Counted from the stretch's first letter, positions 16,220 to 25,696 are shown. The stretch is 64,000 nucleotides of DNA from an uncultured Eggerthellaceae bacterium (GCA_934617065.1 CAKTTY010000004.1:88198-152197); one strand, 5' to 3'. A program made the numbers and translations. The notes: generated by a model from the sequence alone, not told the origin.

Positions 16220-17013
16220 TGCAAGAAGATCAGAGCAACGACCAGGAATCCGGCAATGTTGCAGCATATGCGGAAGTCGACCAGGCGTGGCTTACAGGCG
16301 CCATTGAGTCGATGCTGTTTGTCACCGATGAACCCGTTGGGGTTTTGACGTTCGCGGACATGCTGCAAGTTGACCCTGCACGCGTTCAGGAATCGCTTGT
16401 GTATTTGCAGAGTGAGCTCGAGCAAGCCGAGCGGGGAATTCAGCTTCGCGAAGTTGCTGGTGGTTGGCGCCTGTACACACATCCCCGCTATCATGAGCTG
16501 ATCGAGCGCTATGTTCTTTCATGGGACACCCGCAAGCTTTCTCAGGCGGCGTTGGAAACGCTGGCTGTTGTGGCGTATTGCCAGCCTATTACCCGCAATG
16601 GTGTTGCTTCGGTTCGCGGCGTGAGCTCGGACAGCTCTATCAATTCCCTGGTTGAAAAGGGCCTACTGCGCGAAGCGGGTACACAAGATGCGCCTGGCAA
16701 TCCGGTGCTGTATGCAACTACCCGAACCTTCTTGGAGAAATTCGGCCTTCGCTCGGTGCGAGACCTTCCTCCGCTAGAGTCGTTTGCTCCCGACGAGGAA
16801 ACACGCGCCTTTATCTCTGAGCGCTTGAACGTAGTACGCCCGGAAGACGAGTCGTATTCCCTTGGTAGCGGAGAAGAGGCGGAAGACGATCTTCTGCAGC
16901 CTGAGACCATGCAGGAAGCGATGCAAACGATGCTCTCCGATGCGCTTGCCGCAGGTGTGGGTGCGGTCGAGAAGATCAACTTCGATGAGTTGGTATTCGA
17001 CGAGGATGAATAG
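16216..17013 (+). CDS. scpB: Segregation and condensation protein B
   Basis: Winged-helix KITE protein that dimerises on ScpA in the SMC complex. It is 265 aa, somewhat longer than the usual 180-220, with an acidic C-terminal tail (GSGEEAEDD and following). Family marks are AYCQPITRNGVASVRGVSSD and the LLREAG turn. It overlaps scpA by 4 bp. The ribosome site AGGGGAGG leaves only one base before the ATG at 16216, so the adjacent ATG at 16219 may be the one used. Confidence 0.93.
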   Translation: MMQEDQSNDQESGNVAAYAEVDQAWLTGAIESMLFVTDEPVGVLTFADMLQVDPARVQESLVYLQSELEQAERGIQLREVAGGWRLYTHPRYHELIERYVLSWDTRKLSQAALETLAVVAYCQPITRNGVASVRGVSSDSSINSLVEKGLLREAGTQDAPGNPVLYATTRTFLEKFGLRSVRDLPPLESFAPDEETRAFISERLNVVRPEDESYSLGSGEEAEDDLLQPETMQEAMQTMLSDALAAGVGAVEKINFDELVFDEDE

Positions 17014-17021
17014 GGGCTGAC

Positions 17022-17765
17022 GTGCAGGAAAACGAACAGGTTGGTCAAGTGCGCCTGCAAAAGTTCTTGGCACGAGCCGGAGTAGCCAGCCGTCGCGCAT
17101 GCGAGAAGATCATCGAAGCGGGACGAGTTTCCGTGAACGGGAATGTGGTAACTGAACTTGGCACCAAGGTTGACCCTTCTGTTGACGAGGTGAGCTTGGA
17201 CGGGGCTCCCGTTTGCAAGCCGGACCAGGCGGTTACGTTGATGCTCAATAAGCCGGCAGGCTTTCTGACTTCCATGAAAGATCCTCAAGGGCGCCCCTGC
17301 GTTGCGGAGCTTGTTCCTTGCGACGAGATCCCCGGTTTGTATCCGTTGGGACGCTTAGATTACGACACTACAGGACTCTTGCTGTTTTCCACCGATGGGG
17401 AGTTGGGCAATGCCGTTCTGCATCCCTCTCGTCACGTCGATAAAACCTACCGTGCCTTGGTGAAAGGCGCACCGAGCGAAAAAGCCCTTAGCCGTTTGCG
17501 TCACGGGGTGGAGCTGGAAGACGGCATGACGCAGCCCGCAGTGGTTTCCCTGGTTGGTCGCAAAGGGAAGAACGCGTTTGTGGAAATTACCATCCATGAA
17601 GGCCGAAAGCGCCAAGTGAAGCGTATGCTCGAAGCGATTGGCCATCCTGTGCTTCGTTTGCATCGCGAGTCGTTTGGTCCCCTTGAACTGGGCGATCTGC
17701 CCGAAGGGGAATATCGTGTGCTCAACCCGCAAGAGGTTGTGACGCTTGAACAGGCCGCCAGATAG
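17022..17765 (+). CDS. rluB: 23S rRNA pseudouridine synthase, RluB/RsuA family
   Basis: 247-aa enzyme converting a uridine of large-subunit rRNA to pseudouridine. An S4 RNA-binding domain covers residues 9-55 (LQKFLARAGVASRRACEKII). The catalytic Asp lies in GRLDYDTTGLLLFSTDGEL. The start is GTG with TAGGGG upstream. Placement directly after scpAB is the common Gram-positive order and supports RluB rather than another family member. Confidence 0.92.
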   Translation: MQENEQVGQVRLQKFLARAGVASRRACEKIIEAGRVSVNGNVVTELGTKVDPSVDEVSLDGAPVCKPDQAVTLMLNKPAGFLTSMKDPQGRPCVAELVPCDEIPGLYPLGRLDYDTTGLLLFSTDGELGNAVLHPSRHVDKTYRALVKGAPSEKALSRLRHGVELEDGMTQPAVVSLVGRKGKNAFVEITIHEGRKRQVKRMLEAIGHPVLRLHRESFGPLELGDLPEGEYRVLNPQEVVTLEQAAR

Positions 17766-17777
17766 GCGTGGTAGAAT
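17747..17777 (+). promoter_or_regulatory. Candidate promoter of tyrA
   Basis: TAGAAT at 17772-17777 preceded by GTGG. TTGAAC at 17747 lies within the end of rluB but with a 19-bp spacer. The -10 ends 28 nt before the chosen ATG. Confidence 0.4.
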
Positions 17778-17805
17778 CATCCACACGAACAAACCGCTAT
17801 CAGAA

Positions 17806-18945
17806 ATGAGCAAATTAGCTATGAAGACGCACTTTTCTTCAGTGGCCGTTATCGGCCTTGGACTTATCGGATCATCGTTTGCGGCAATGTATCGCAACGC
17901 ATATCCCGATGCGCGTCTCGTGGGCATTGACGTTTCCGGGCACGCGGTCAAAGCGGCTCAAGAGCGCGGTTGGATCGACGAGGGCCACGTTTCCAGTGAA
18001 GATCTGAGCTCGGTACTTTGCAGTTGCGAGTTGGTGATGATAGCCACTCCCGTCCCTGTGGCAAACGAATACTTTCGCATCATCGCTGCCTGCGATTTCA
18101 AGGGCGTGGTAACCGATGCCTGTTCGACGAAGAAGATCGTGAGCCGACAGGCGCAGGAGCTCTTACGTTATCCCGAAAAATATATTCCCGGTCATCCGAT
18201 GGCAGGTTCGGAGAAAAGCGGCATAGAAGGCGCGCGAGAAGACATGTTCAAAGGCGCTCATTGGGTGCTGTGTCCCGATGAGGAAACATCGCCAGATGAT
18301 TACGCCAATCTTCATGAAGCGCTTGCGGGCCTTGGCGCGCGCGTGGTTTCCCTGCCGCGCGATAAACATGATGAAGCGGTCGCTATTGTGAGCCATGTGC
18401 CGCACTTTGTGGCATCTTCGCTGGTGGAGCTCGCTGTGCGTCATGCTGACGATCAAGAAGCCCTGTTCCGTTTGGCTGCTGGTGGATTTAAGGATTCTAC
18501 TCGCATCGCCGCAGGCTCCCCTGCTTTGTGGACGGGAATCGCCTTCGATAACCGCGAGGCAATCGTGGAGGGGCTTGACGAGGTGCAGTCTATTTTGCGT
18601 GGTTATGCAGATACGTTGCGCGAAGGCGATAAGGCCGGGTTCACCAAGCTGCTTGACCGAGCTGCGCAGACCCGTAGGTCCATTCCCGCCAAATGGGTTC
18701 CCGCAACTGAAGACTTGCTGGAAGTGCGCATCCCGCTCACCAATCGCCCCGGCATCATCGCCGAGGTCACTACCATTGCAAGCCAGGCTGGTTGCAACGT
18801 GCAGTCTATCAACATCGACCACATCACGTCCTCGAGTGCTGTGCTCGACATGGTGCTTACCGACGAAGGCGATATCGGAAAGCTATCCACTCAGCTTATC
18901 AAGGCTGGTTTCAGCATTTCCTTCAACCCTCTATCTAAGGAGTAG
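17806..18945 (+). CDS. tyrA: Prephenate dehydrogenase with ACT domain
   Basis: NAD(P)-dependent enzyme of tyrosine synthesis, about 379 aa. The Rossmann motif is VAVIGLGLIGSSFA, followed by the catalytic-region GHPMAGSEKSGI and VSHVPHFVASSL. A C-terminal ACT domain (from about residue 300, RIPLTNRPGIIAEVTTIA) suggests feedback control by tyrosine. The start is uncertain: ATG 17806 fits the promoter distance, ATG 17821 is equally possible, and neither has a good ribosome site. It is followed at once by aroA. Confidence 0.92.
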   Translation: MSKLAMKTHFSSVAVIGLGLIGSSFAAMYRNAYPDARLVGIDVSGHAVKAAQERGWIDEGHVSSEDLSSVLCSCELVMIATPVPVANEYFRIIAACDFKGVVTDACSTKKIVSRQAQELLRYPEKYIPGHPMAGSEKSGIEGAREDMFKGAHWVLCPDEETSPDDYANLHEALAGLGARVVSLPRDKHDEAVAIVSHVPHFVASSLVELAVRHADDQEALFRLAAGGFKDSTRIAAGSPALWTGIAFDNREAIVEGLDEVQSILRGYADTLREGDKAGFTKLLDRAAQTRRSIPAKWVPATEDLLEVRIPLTNRPGIIAEVTTIASQAGCNVQSINIDHITSSSAVLDMVLTDEGDIGKLSTQLIKAGFSISFNPLSKE

Positions 18946-18953
18946 TGAATATC

Positions 18954-20276
18954 ATGAGCGAATCCAACATTACGCGCATCGAGCCTTTAGGCGCTCCTCT
19001 TGATGGGGCTGCACGCGTTCCTGGCGACAAATCCATATCCCATCGCGCTGTGCTGTTCGCTGCTATGGCGGAGGGCACCTCACGTTTGACGGGGGTCCTC
19101 GATTCTGCCGACGTGCGTTCAACCATCGGTGCGGTTTCCGCTTTGGGCGCAAAGGTTTCCTTGGAGCGTCAGGTTGACGGTACGTTGGCTGGTGGCGTTA
19201 CCGGGTGGGGTGCCGAAGGCCCTAAGCAACCCGAAGGTCCCATCGACTGCGGAAACTCCGGCACCACTTCGCGACTTCTTATGGGTATTTTGGCGCCATG
19301 GAGCATTCGCGTTCAGATCACGGGCGACGAGTCGCTTCAGAAGCGTCCGATGCGTCGCATCATTGCGCCCTTGATGAAAATGGGGGTTAGCTTTGAGCCC
19401 GAGGCTTGCGAAACCCTGCCGGTGACGGAAATCGGCACTTCGAATCTCAAGGCCATCACATACGACTCGCCTATGGCTTCGGCGCAGCTGAAGACATCGG
19501 TTCTCTTAGCTGGTCTGGGGGCCAAGGGCACTACGACCATCAACGAGCCTGCCGTTTCGCGCAACCACACGGAATTGATGCTGCCCGAGTTCGGCGTAAA
19601 AGTAGAACATGCGTTTCGTCGCGCTTCGGTTGAGGGCCCTGTTGTGCTTTCCGCTTCAGAGGTTGATGTTCCAGGCGATCCCTCATCGGCTGCGTTCCTG
19701 ATCTGCGCTGCTCTCTTGAAGAAGGGTAGTTCCATTCAGATTGAGAACGTTAGCCTCAATCCTGGCCGCGTCGGTTTCATTCGTACGCTTGAGCGTATGG
19801 GCGCCTCCATCGAAGTGCGTTACCTCACCGCAGAAGGCAAGGAGCCGATAGGCATTATCGAGGCATCGTATACCGATAAGTTGATAGGTTGCGAAATCCC
19901 CTCTCAGCACATTGCTTCAGAGATCGATGAGATTCCTGTTCTGGCGTTGGTTGCGGCTCATGCTGCTGGGATTACGGTTTTCCGTGGGGTTAGTGAACTT
20001 ACCAAGAAGGAATCGAATCGCCTTACCGCTATCATTGAAGGGTTGGATCAGCTGGGTGTGAATGCTTGGGCTGAAAATGACGATCTGTACATTGAGGGCC
20101 AACCCGACCTGCAGGTTCCCCAGGGCCTCGTATTCGACTCGCGTAAAGATCATCGCCTTGCCATGACTTGGTCTTTGGTTGGGCTGTGCTCCGATACGCC
20201 GGTTGATATTATCGATTTCGACAGTGTTTCTGTCAGCTTCCCCACGTTTCTTGAATGTTTGAAAGGATTGGCGTAG
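18954..20276 (+). CDS. aroA: 3-phosphoshikimate 1-carboxyvinyltransferase (EPSP synthase)
   Basis: Sixth step of the shikimate pathway, 440 aa. Signatures are RVPGDKSISHRAVLFAAMAEG near the N-terminus and DCGNSGTTSRLLMG. The C-terminal half has DSRKDHRLAM. The ATG at 18954 is chosen because TAAGGAG lies 11 bp before it; a GTG at 18945 would be only 2 bp from that site. It shares an operon with tyrA and abuts cmk without a gap. Confidence 0.95.
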   Translation: MSESNITRIEPLGAPLDGAARVPGDKSISHRAVLFAAMAEGTSRLTGVLDSADVRSTIGAVSALGAKVSLERQVDGTLAGGVTGWGAEGPKQPEGPIDCGNSGTTSRLLMGILAPWSIRVQITGDESLQKRPMRRIIAPLMKMGVSFEPEACETLPVTEIGTSNLKAITYDSPMASAQLKTSVLLAGLGAKGTTTINEPAVSRNHTELMLPEFGVKVEHAFRRASVEGPVVLSASEVDVPGDPSSAAFLICAALLKKGSSIQIENVSLNPGRVGFIRTLERMGASIEVRYLTAEGKEPIGIIEASYTDKLIGCEIPSQHIASEIDEIPVLALVAAHAAGITVFRGVSELTKKESNRLTAIIEGLDQLGVNAWAENDDLYIEGQPDLQVPQGLVFDSRKDHRLAMTWSLVGLCSDTPVDIIDFDSVSVSFPTFLECLKGLA

Positions 20277-20954
20277 ATGATCATAGCGATTGACGGTCCC
20301 TCGGGGGCAGGAAAGTCAACCGTTGCAAAGGCTGTAGCGAAAGAGTTGGGTTTTTCGTGCCTGGATACGGGTGCTATGTATCGTGCGGTTGCATGGCGTG
20401 CGCTGCATGATGGTGTTTCCTTAGAAGACGCCGAAGCGGTAGGGGCCCTTGCATACGCCTGCACGATCAGTTTCCGCCATGAGCAGGGCGAACCCGTTCC
20501 TCGTCGTGTGTTTGTCGATGGCGTCGAGGTAACTGGTGTTATTCGCACCGCCGAGATAGATCGATCCGTTTCTGCTGTTTCTGCTGTTCCTGCCGTACGC
20601 CAGGCGTTGGTTGATCAGCAGCGCCGCATTGGTTCGGAGGGCAATTACGTGGTGGAAGGCCGCGATATCGGAACCGAGGTTTTCCCCAATGCCGAAGTAA
20701 AGGTATTCCTTACCGCATCTGCTGAGGAGCGCGCGCATCGTCGTGTTCGCCAAAACGCCGATAGGGGAATTGGCTCCATCGATTATCAAGAAGTGCTTGC
20801 AGATATTATTCGCAGGGATGAGCTTGACTCGAGTCGCGATACAGCGCCTTTGCGCCCTGCGAAAGATGCGGTTTTGCTTGATTCTTCCAGTATGCATGTG
20901 GAGGAAGTTATTGGTTCTATCTGCGGTTTGGCTCGAGCAAGGATGGCGCTTTAA
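20277..20954 (+). CDS. cmk: Cytidylate kinase
   Basis: Phosphorylates CMP and dCMP, 225 aa. The P-loop is AIDGPSGAGKSTVAKAVA at the N-terminus; LDTGAMYRAVAW and VVEGRDIGTEVFP follow, all characteristic. The stop codon of aroA is directly followed by its ATG, and its own stop overlaps the plsC start by one base, so aroA-cmk-plsC should be coupled. Confidence 0.95.
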   Translation: MIIAIDGPSGAGKSTVAKAVAKELGFSCLDTGAMYRAVAWRALHDGVSLEDAEAVGALAYACTISFRHEQGEPVPRRVFVDGVEVTGVIRTAEIDRSVSAVSAVPAVRQALVDQQRRIGSEGNYVVEGRDIGTEVFPNAEVKVFLTASAEERAHRRVRQNADRGIGSIDYQEVLADIIRRDELDSSRDTAPLRPAKDAVLLDSSSMHVEEVIGSICGLARARMAL

Positions 20955-21784
20955 TGGCCTTTAACATACATGAAGAGTATTGGGATCGTCCTCTTTCCGG
21001 GAACAGCCAGGACAATCGCATTCCCCATGGCATTGCGGTGTTCCTTTCGGGTTTGTTTAGCCTCCTGTGCAAGGTGCTGTTTCGCTTTCGCGTAGAAGGC
21101 AAGGAAATCGTAGACGCCTTTGCAGGCAAGACGACTGGCGCTATTTTGGTTTCGCCCCACTATTCGTACCTTGACGTTATCATCATGTTCCTTTCGGTTC
21201 GTCCCAAGGGGTGGGTGCGCTTGATCGCCCGCGATTCTCTGTTTCGTGCGGGCAAGGGATTCTTGGGCATGGTTATCTCGAGCGTCGGCGCTTTCCCTAT
21301 CAAGCGAGGCAGTGCTGACCGAACGGCTTTGAAGCGTGCTGCCCGTATGCTGAAGAACGGAGAATGGGTTGGCATTTTCCCTGAAGGAACGAGGCGCGGC
21401 AAAGGGAGCGCTGCCCCAGAATTGCACGGCGGCGCAGCTCTTATTGCCCGAATGGGCAAGGCGCCCCTTATTCCTTTGGGTTTAGAGAACGTGGGCAAGG
21501 TGAAGCAAAAGGGGCAACGTGTGCGCTTTCCGCGTATTACTGCGCGCTTTGGCGCACCTGTTGAACTTTCATCGTTCGACTTCCTTCCCAAAGATGAGCG
21601 CATGGACGGTTGCTCGTGGTATGTGATGCGCGAAGCATATGCACTTACGAAAGGCTGCAAGCCGGAAGAAGTTGACATGGTGGAGCTGTTCCCTGATTCG
21701 AAAGACTACTCTCAGGTATTTGCCGAGCATCCCATTTCGGCATTCGATCCCGCAACGTTGCCTGACTATTCCGACAAGGAGTAA
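20954..21784 (+). CDS. plsC: 1-acyl-sn-glycerol-3-phosphate acyltransferase
   Basis: Second acylation of phosphatidic acid synthesis, 276 aa. Acyltransferase motif I is present as HYSYLD (H-x4-D) and motif III as FPEGTR. It is probably held at the membrane by hydrophobic segments near residues 25-45. The C-terminal extension of about 60 residues beyond the core is of unknown role. It follows cmk with a one-base overlap and precedes ispH by 4 bp. Confidence 0.92.
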   Translation: MAFNIHEEYWDRPLSGNSQDNRIPHGIAVFLSGLFSLLCKVLFRFRVEGKEIVDAFAGKTTGAILVSPHYSYLDVIIMFLSVRPKGWVRLIARDSLFRAGKGFLGMVISSVGAFPIKRGSADRTALKRAARMLKNGEWVGIFPEGTRRGKGSAAPELHGGAALIARMGKAPLIPLGLENVGKVKQKGQRVRFPRITARFGAPVELSSFDFLPKDERMDGCSWYVMREAYALTKGCKPEEVDMVELFPDSKDYSQVFAEHPISAFDPATLPDYSDKE

Positions 21785-21788
21785 CTCC

Positions 21789-22634
21789 ATGGGTAAACTC
21801 AAAGTTGTGAAGGCTGCTTATGCGGGCGCTTGCTATGGTGTGCAGCGCGCGCTCGATATGACCCTCAAGGCGGCAGAGGCGGGCGGTTCGGTGTGTACGC
21901 TTGGGCCTCTTATTCACAATCCCGGCGTTGTTGCCGAGCTTGAGGAGCGTGGCATTTGCGTTGCCGATTCGGTCGACAGCATCCATGCAGACGGTGTGGT
22001 TATTCGCTCGCACGGAGTGGTGCCTCAGGTCATCGATGATATCGAGCAGCGAGGTTTTGCGGTAATCGACGCAACGTGCCCGCATGTTATGCGTGCCCAG
22101 CGCGCTGCGGCGAAGCTCGCCAAAGAAGGCCGCCATGTTTTGGTGGTGGGTGAAGCTGGCCACCCTGAAGTGGAGGGGATCTCCGCTCATGCCCGTGTTG
22201 CCGGTGGTCGCTGTACGATTGTCGGTTCGCCCGAAGACATTCCTTCCGATTTGTCGGGTAGGGTTGGCGTGGTTGTCCAAACCACCCAATCTCGTGAACG
22301 CTTTGAAGAGGTTCTGAAGGAGCTCAAAGAGCTCCATCTCGACCTTGAGGTGAAAGACACCATCTGCTTTGCGACGACGCAACGCCAGCTCTCTGCTGTC
22401 GAGCTTGCAGAGCAGGTAGATGCCATGGTGGTAATCGGCGGGCGCAATTCGTCGAACACTACGCGTCTTTTTGAGATTTGCGCGCAGCATTGTTCCCGTG
22501 CTCATCATATCGAGCGTGCTGATGAAATCGATCCGTCGTGGTTTGACGAATGCCATGTCGTGGGCGTGAGCGCAGGAGCTTCCACGCCCGATAATCAGAT
22601 CGAAAGCGTTGTCCGTTATCTGAGCGAGCTGTAG
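21789..22634 (+). CDS. ispH: 4-hydroxy-3-methylbut-2-enyl diphosphate reductase
   Basis: Last enzyme of the MEP isoprenoid pathway, 281 aa, an oxygen-sensitive 4Fe-4S protein. Three cluster cysteines can be placed in GACYGVQRAL, DATCPHVMR and DTICFATTQRQ. The substrate-binding IRSHGV is present. The start at 21789 begins MGKLKVVKA; the frame is open further upstream only inside plsC. The single ispH here implies use of the MEP pathway. Confidence 0.94.
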   Translation: MGKLKVVKAAYAGACYGVQRALDMTLKAAEAGGSVCTLGPLIHNPGVVAELEERGICVADSVDSIHADGVVIRSHGVVPQVIDDIEQRGFAVIDATCPHVMRAQRAAAKLAKEGRHVLVVGEAGHPEVEGISAHARVAGGRCTIVGSPEDIPSDLSGRVGVVVQTTQSRERFEEVLKELKELHLDLEVKDTICFATTQRQLSAVELAEQVDAMVVIGGRNSSNTTRLFEICAQHCSRAHHIERADEIDPSWFDECHVVGVSAGASTPDNQIESVVRYLSEL

Positions 22635-22698
22635 GTCCTCCTTTCTCGGGGGCTGCTTTCCGCTGCTTGTTCTGTTCTTGTTTGGAGTTATTTCTGCA

Positions 22699-23550
22699 AT
22701 GCGAACCACCCGATCCCGCCTGAACAAAGGCTTCTCTCTTGAAGATCGTCTTGCTGGTGCCACCCAATCCTACGAGCCGAATCCATTGGGTTGGCGCGGT
22801 CGGTGGAACCAATGGGTCCCCCATGAAGGCTTTCGCGCCGATCCATATCAGCATGTTGTGCTGGATTTGGGCTGCGGAAAGGGGGAGTACACCGTGGAGT
22901 GCGCCGCTGCGCGGCCTGATACGCTGTTCATCGGCATTGACGTAGACGGCGTATGCGTGGTTCGTTGTGCCGAGCGCGCAATAGCCCAAGGGGTCACCAA
23001 TGCGGTTTTCGTGTTTAACGAAGAAGATCGTGATCTTTCAGACTTTTTTGCCGAAGGAGAGCTTTCTGCTATCCTTCTGAATTTTCCCACGCCGTTTCCC
23101 AAGAAAAAGAAAGCGCCTTTGCGTCTTACCTACTTGGATCGCCTTATGGCGTATCGTCCGCTCTTGGCAAAGGGCGCACCTTTGCGTTTACGCACCGATA
23201 GCATGCCCATGCATGAATTTTCGCTTACGCAGCTTAAGCTGGCTGGTTACGAATTGCTGTGGAGTACCGACGATGTTCGTTCGTTGTTCCCCGATGAGCC
23301 TTGGAGCGGTTACGAGCAGAAGCTTGTGGCCCAAGGCGCATCTGTTTATGGATTTGCTGCCGTTGCTGGCCCCGAGCCCGAAACGGTTCAGCAGACTGCC
23401 CCTCTTTCGTTGGTGAGCTATTTGCCTGACGATCTTGAGGATATGGAATATGTTCCTCATGGTATGCAGGGTTGTGTTCGAAATATGCGCGGTCGCAATC
23501 GCAATCGCCGCGCTCGTGGTCTGCCCGAATGGAAGAAGCCCATCGTGTAG
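22699..23550 (+). CDS. TrmB-like methyltransferase with altered motif
   Basis: 283-aa S-adenosylmethionine-dependent Rossmann methyltransferase most like tRNA (guanine-N7)-methyltransferase TrmB. The SAM site VLDLGCGKGEYTVECAAARP and FIGIDVD are classic. The TrmB active-site consensus NFPDPWPKxRHxKRR appears here as NFPTPFPKKKKAPLR: the Asp, Trp, His and distal Arg are gone. The later LRTDSMPMHEF keeps a TD and a Glu as in TrmB. Extra C-terminal residues end in a very basic RNRNRRARGLPEWKK stretch. It may be a diverged TrmB with another substrate. Ribosome site TTGGAG before the ATG at 22699. Confidence 0.78.
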   Translation: MRTTRSRLNKGFSLEDRLAGATQSYEPNPLGWRGRWNQWVPHEGFRADPYQHVVLDLGCGKGEYTVECAAARPDTLFIGIDVDGVCVVRCAERAIAQGVTNAVFVFNEEDRDLSDFFAEGELSAILLNFPTPFPKKKKAPLRLTYLDRLMAYRPLLAKGAPLRLRTDSMPMHEFSLTQLKLAGYELLWSTDDVRSLFPDEPWSGYEQKLVAQGASVYGFAAVAGPEPETVQQTAPLSLVSYLPDDLEDMEYVPHGMQGCVRNMRGRNRNRRARGLPEWKKPIV

Positions 23551-23618
23551 CTCATAGGGAAGGCGTGTTTATCCCGTGCTGCTGATGAGGTGGTCAAATT
23601 GCGGGTTCGGGTGAGTGG

Positions 23619-23624
23619 TATCCT
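23619..23624 (+). promoter_or_regulatory. Candidate -10 of der
   Basis: TATCCT preceded by GTGG, 42 nt before the der start. No clear -35. Confidence 0.3.
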
Positions 23625-23666
23625 GAATCCTTAATAAAGTTACCTTCAGCAATGTTAGGAGCAAGA

Positions 23667-24977
23667 ATGAGCTTGCCAATCGTGGCCATTGTTGGTCGCC
23701 CCAATGTGGGCAAATCCACCTTGGTGAACCGCCTTGCGGAAAACAACGAAGCTATTGTTCACGAAATGCGTGGCGTGACGCGCGATCGTTCTTATCATGA
23801 GGCGGACTGGAATGGCCGCAACTTCAAGATTATCGATACTGGTGGTATCGAAATGGGTGGCGACGACGTGTTCCAGGGCTCTATTACCGCCCAGGCTCTT
23901 ACCGCAGCCGATGAGGCAGACGTCATCATTTTCTTGGTTGATGGTCAAACTGGTGTTAACGCGGACGATCAGGCTGTTGCCAATATCTTGCGTCGCAGTA
24001 AGAAGCCGGTGCTTCTTTCGGTAAACAAGCTCGATAACGCAGCCGATGAAAGCGCTATGTGGGAATTTATGCAGCTGGGTTTGGGGGAGCCGCGCCCTGT
24101 TTCCGCCCTCCACGGTACGGGTACGGGCGATTTGCTCGATGAAATCGTTTCGCTGTTCCCTGAGGAAAGCGACGAAGAGGAGGAGATCGACTCCATCAAC
24201 GTTGCTATTATCGGTCGTCCAAATGCCGGTAAGTCATCCTTGACGAACAAGCTCACCAACAATGATCGCTCTATCGTTTCCAACGTTGCAGGTACCACGC
24301 GTGATGCCATCGATACTATGGTGGAGCATGAAGGTCAGTTCTATACCATCGTTGATACGGCGGGCCTGCGCAAAAAGAGCGTTATCGATGAAGACGTTGA
24401 GTACTATGGTTTCGTGCGCGCCATGCGCGCCATTGATCGTGCGGAAGTCGTTCTTTTGGTAATCGACTCCACTATCGGCCTTACCGACCAGGACCAGCGA
24501 GTTGCCGGTATGGCAGCTGAGCGCGGCTGCGCTATGGTCGTAGTGCTGAACAAGTGGGATTTGGTGGAGGGCCCGGACGCAAAGGCTGAAGTGCGCGAAC
24601 GCATCGAAGACCGTCTCAAATTCGTAGGATATGCCCCGGTAATCGCCATTTCTGCGCTTTCCGGCAAAAACGTTCAGCGCATCTGGGGCGCCATCAACGA
24701 AGCGTACTCTAATTACTCCAAGAGTATCTCTACAAGTCGTCTCAACAACTGGCTTCAGGATATTCGCGAGTTCGGTCACACTATTTCCAAGGGCAAGCGT
24801 ATTTTGAAGTTGAAGTACGTTACTCAAACTGGTGTACAGCCCCCGTTCTTTACGTTTTTCTGCAATCACCCCGACCTGGTTGAGCCTTCGTTCGAGCGCT
24901 ATCTGGAAAACAGGTTGCGTTCCACGTTTGATTTCACCGGTACTCCAATCAACCTCAAGTTCAAGAAGAAGGATTAA
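23667..24977 (+). CDS. der: Ribosome-associated GTPase Der (EngA)
   Basis: Double-GTPase needed for 50S ribosome assembly, 436 aa. The first G domain has GRPNVGKSTL and the second GRPNAGKSSL, each with a DTGG/DTAG motif, and NKLD and NKWD base-recognition motifs. The C-terminal KH-like domain ends in INLKFKKKD. The ATG at 23667 is chosen for the TTAGGAGC ribosome site. It lies 6 bp from plsY. Confidence 0.95.
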   Translation: MSLPIVAIVGRPNVGKSTLVNRLAENNEAIVHEMRGVTRDRSYHEADWNGRNFKIIDTGGIEMGGDDVFQGSITAQALTAADEADVIIFLVDGQTGVNADDQAVANILRRSKKPVLLSVNKLDNAADESAMWEFMQLGLGEPRPVSALHGTGTGDLLDEIVSLFPEESDEEEEIDSINVAIIGRPNAGKSSLTNKLTNNDRSIVSNVAGTTRDAIDTMVEHEGQFYTIVDTAGLRKKSVIDEDVEYYGFVRAMRAIDRAEVVLLVIDSTIGLTDQDQRVAGMAAERGCAMVVVLNKWDLVEGPDAKAEVRERIEDRLKFVGYAPVIAISALSGKNVQRIWGAINEAYSNYSKSISTSRLNNWLQDIREFGHTISKGKRILKLKYVTQTGVQPPFFTFFCNHPDLVEPSFERYLENRLRSTFDFTGTPINLKFKKKD

Positions 24978-24983
24978 CAGTCG

Positions 24984-25682
24984 ATGTTGACGGTTTTAGG
25001 CCAGTTGGCCTTACTGCTTGTTATTTCGTTTTTACTGGGTTCCATTCCATGGGGAGTCATAATCTCGCGAGTGTTTTATCACACCGATTTGCGTGAGCAT
25101 GGCTCGGGCAATATCGGCACCACTAACGCCATTCGCACTATGGGAAAAGTGGGTGGATACGCTGTATTCGTTCTCGATTTCGGCAAGGGCATAGTCGCAG
25201 GGCTTATTGCTGCGATGTTCGGCACTCAAGTGCTTCCAGGCAATGTGCTTGCTGTTGTGGAATTCGTTCAGACGTTCGGTGGTTCACCGAATCCATTTCT
25301 TTATATCGAGCAGGTTTGTCTTGCGGTAGCGTTCCTTGGCTGCACCCTGGGTCATATTTTTTGTCCTTGGTTGGGTTTCAGGGGAGGCAAGGGCATCGCT
25401 GTTGCCGTTGGCTGCTTGTTTTCCGCGTTTGGCCCAGTTGGAGCCTTGCTTGAAATCGCGATTTTCGCTGTTCTGGTTGTGGCAACAAAATATGTTTCCG
25501 TAGGGTCCATTGCGGCAGCCGTAGCGTGTCCCTTCTTCGCACTGTACTTCTTCTGGGGCAACCCCGTTGCCTTTGTGCTGTGCTTGTTGGTTGGCCTAAC
25601 CGTGGTATGGGCTCACAGGGAAAACATCGCCCGCTTGCGTGCTGGAACGGAAAACCGGATCGGTTCCAAGAAAAAGGCATAA
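24984..25682 (+). CDS. plsY: Acyl-phosphate:glycerol-3-phosphate acyltransferase
   Basis: Integral membrane enzyme that makes lysophosphatidic acid from acyl-phosphate, 232 aa. Diagnostic motifs are GSGNIGTTNAIR (loop 1) and the glycine-rich GFRGGKGIAVAVG. About 5-6 hydrophobic segments are visible. It works directly before PlsC and uses glycerol-3-phosphate made by the neighbouring gpsA. Ribosome site AAGAAGGA. Confidence 0.94.
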   Translation: MLTVLGQLALLLVISFLLGSIPWGVIISRVFYHTDLREHGSGNIGTTNAIRTMGKVGGYAVFVLDFGKGIVAGLIAAMFGTQVLPGNVLAVVEFVQTFGGSPNPFLYIEQVCLAVAFLGCTLGHIFCPWLGFRGGKGIAVAVGCLFSAFGPVGALLEIAIFAVLVVATKYVSVGSIAAAVACPFFALYFFWGNPVAFVLCLLVGLTVVWAHRENIARLRAGTENRIGSKKKA

Positions 25683-25696
25683 AGACAGTTCATCTG

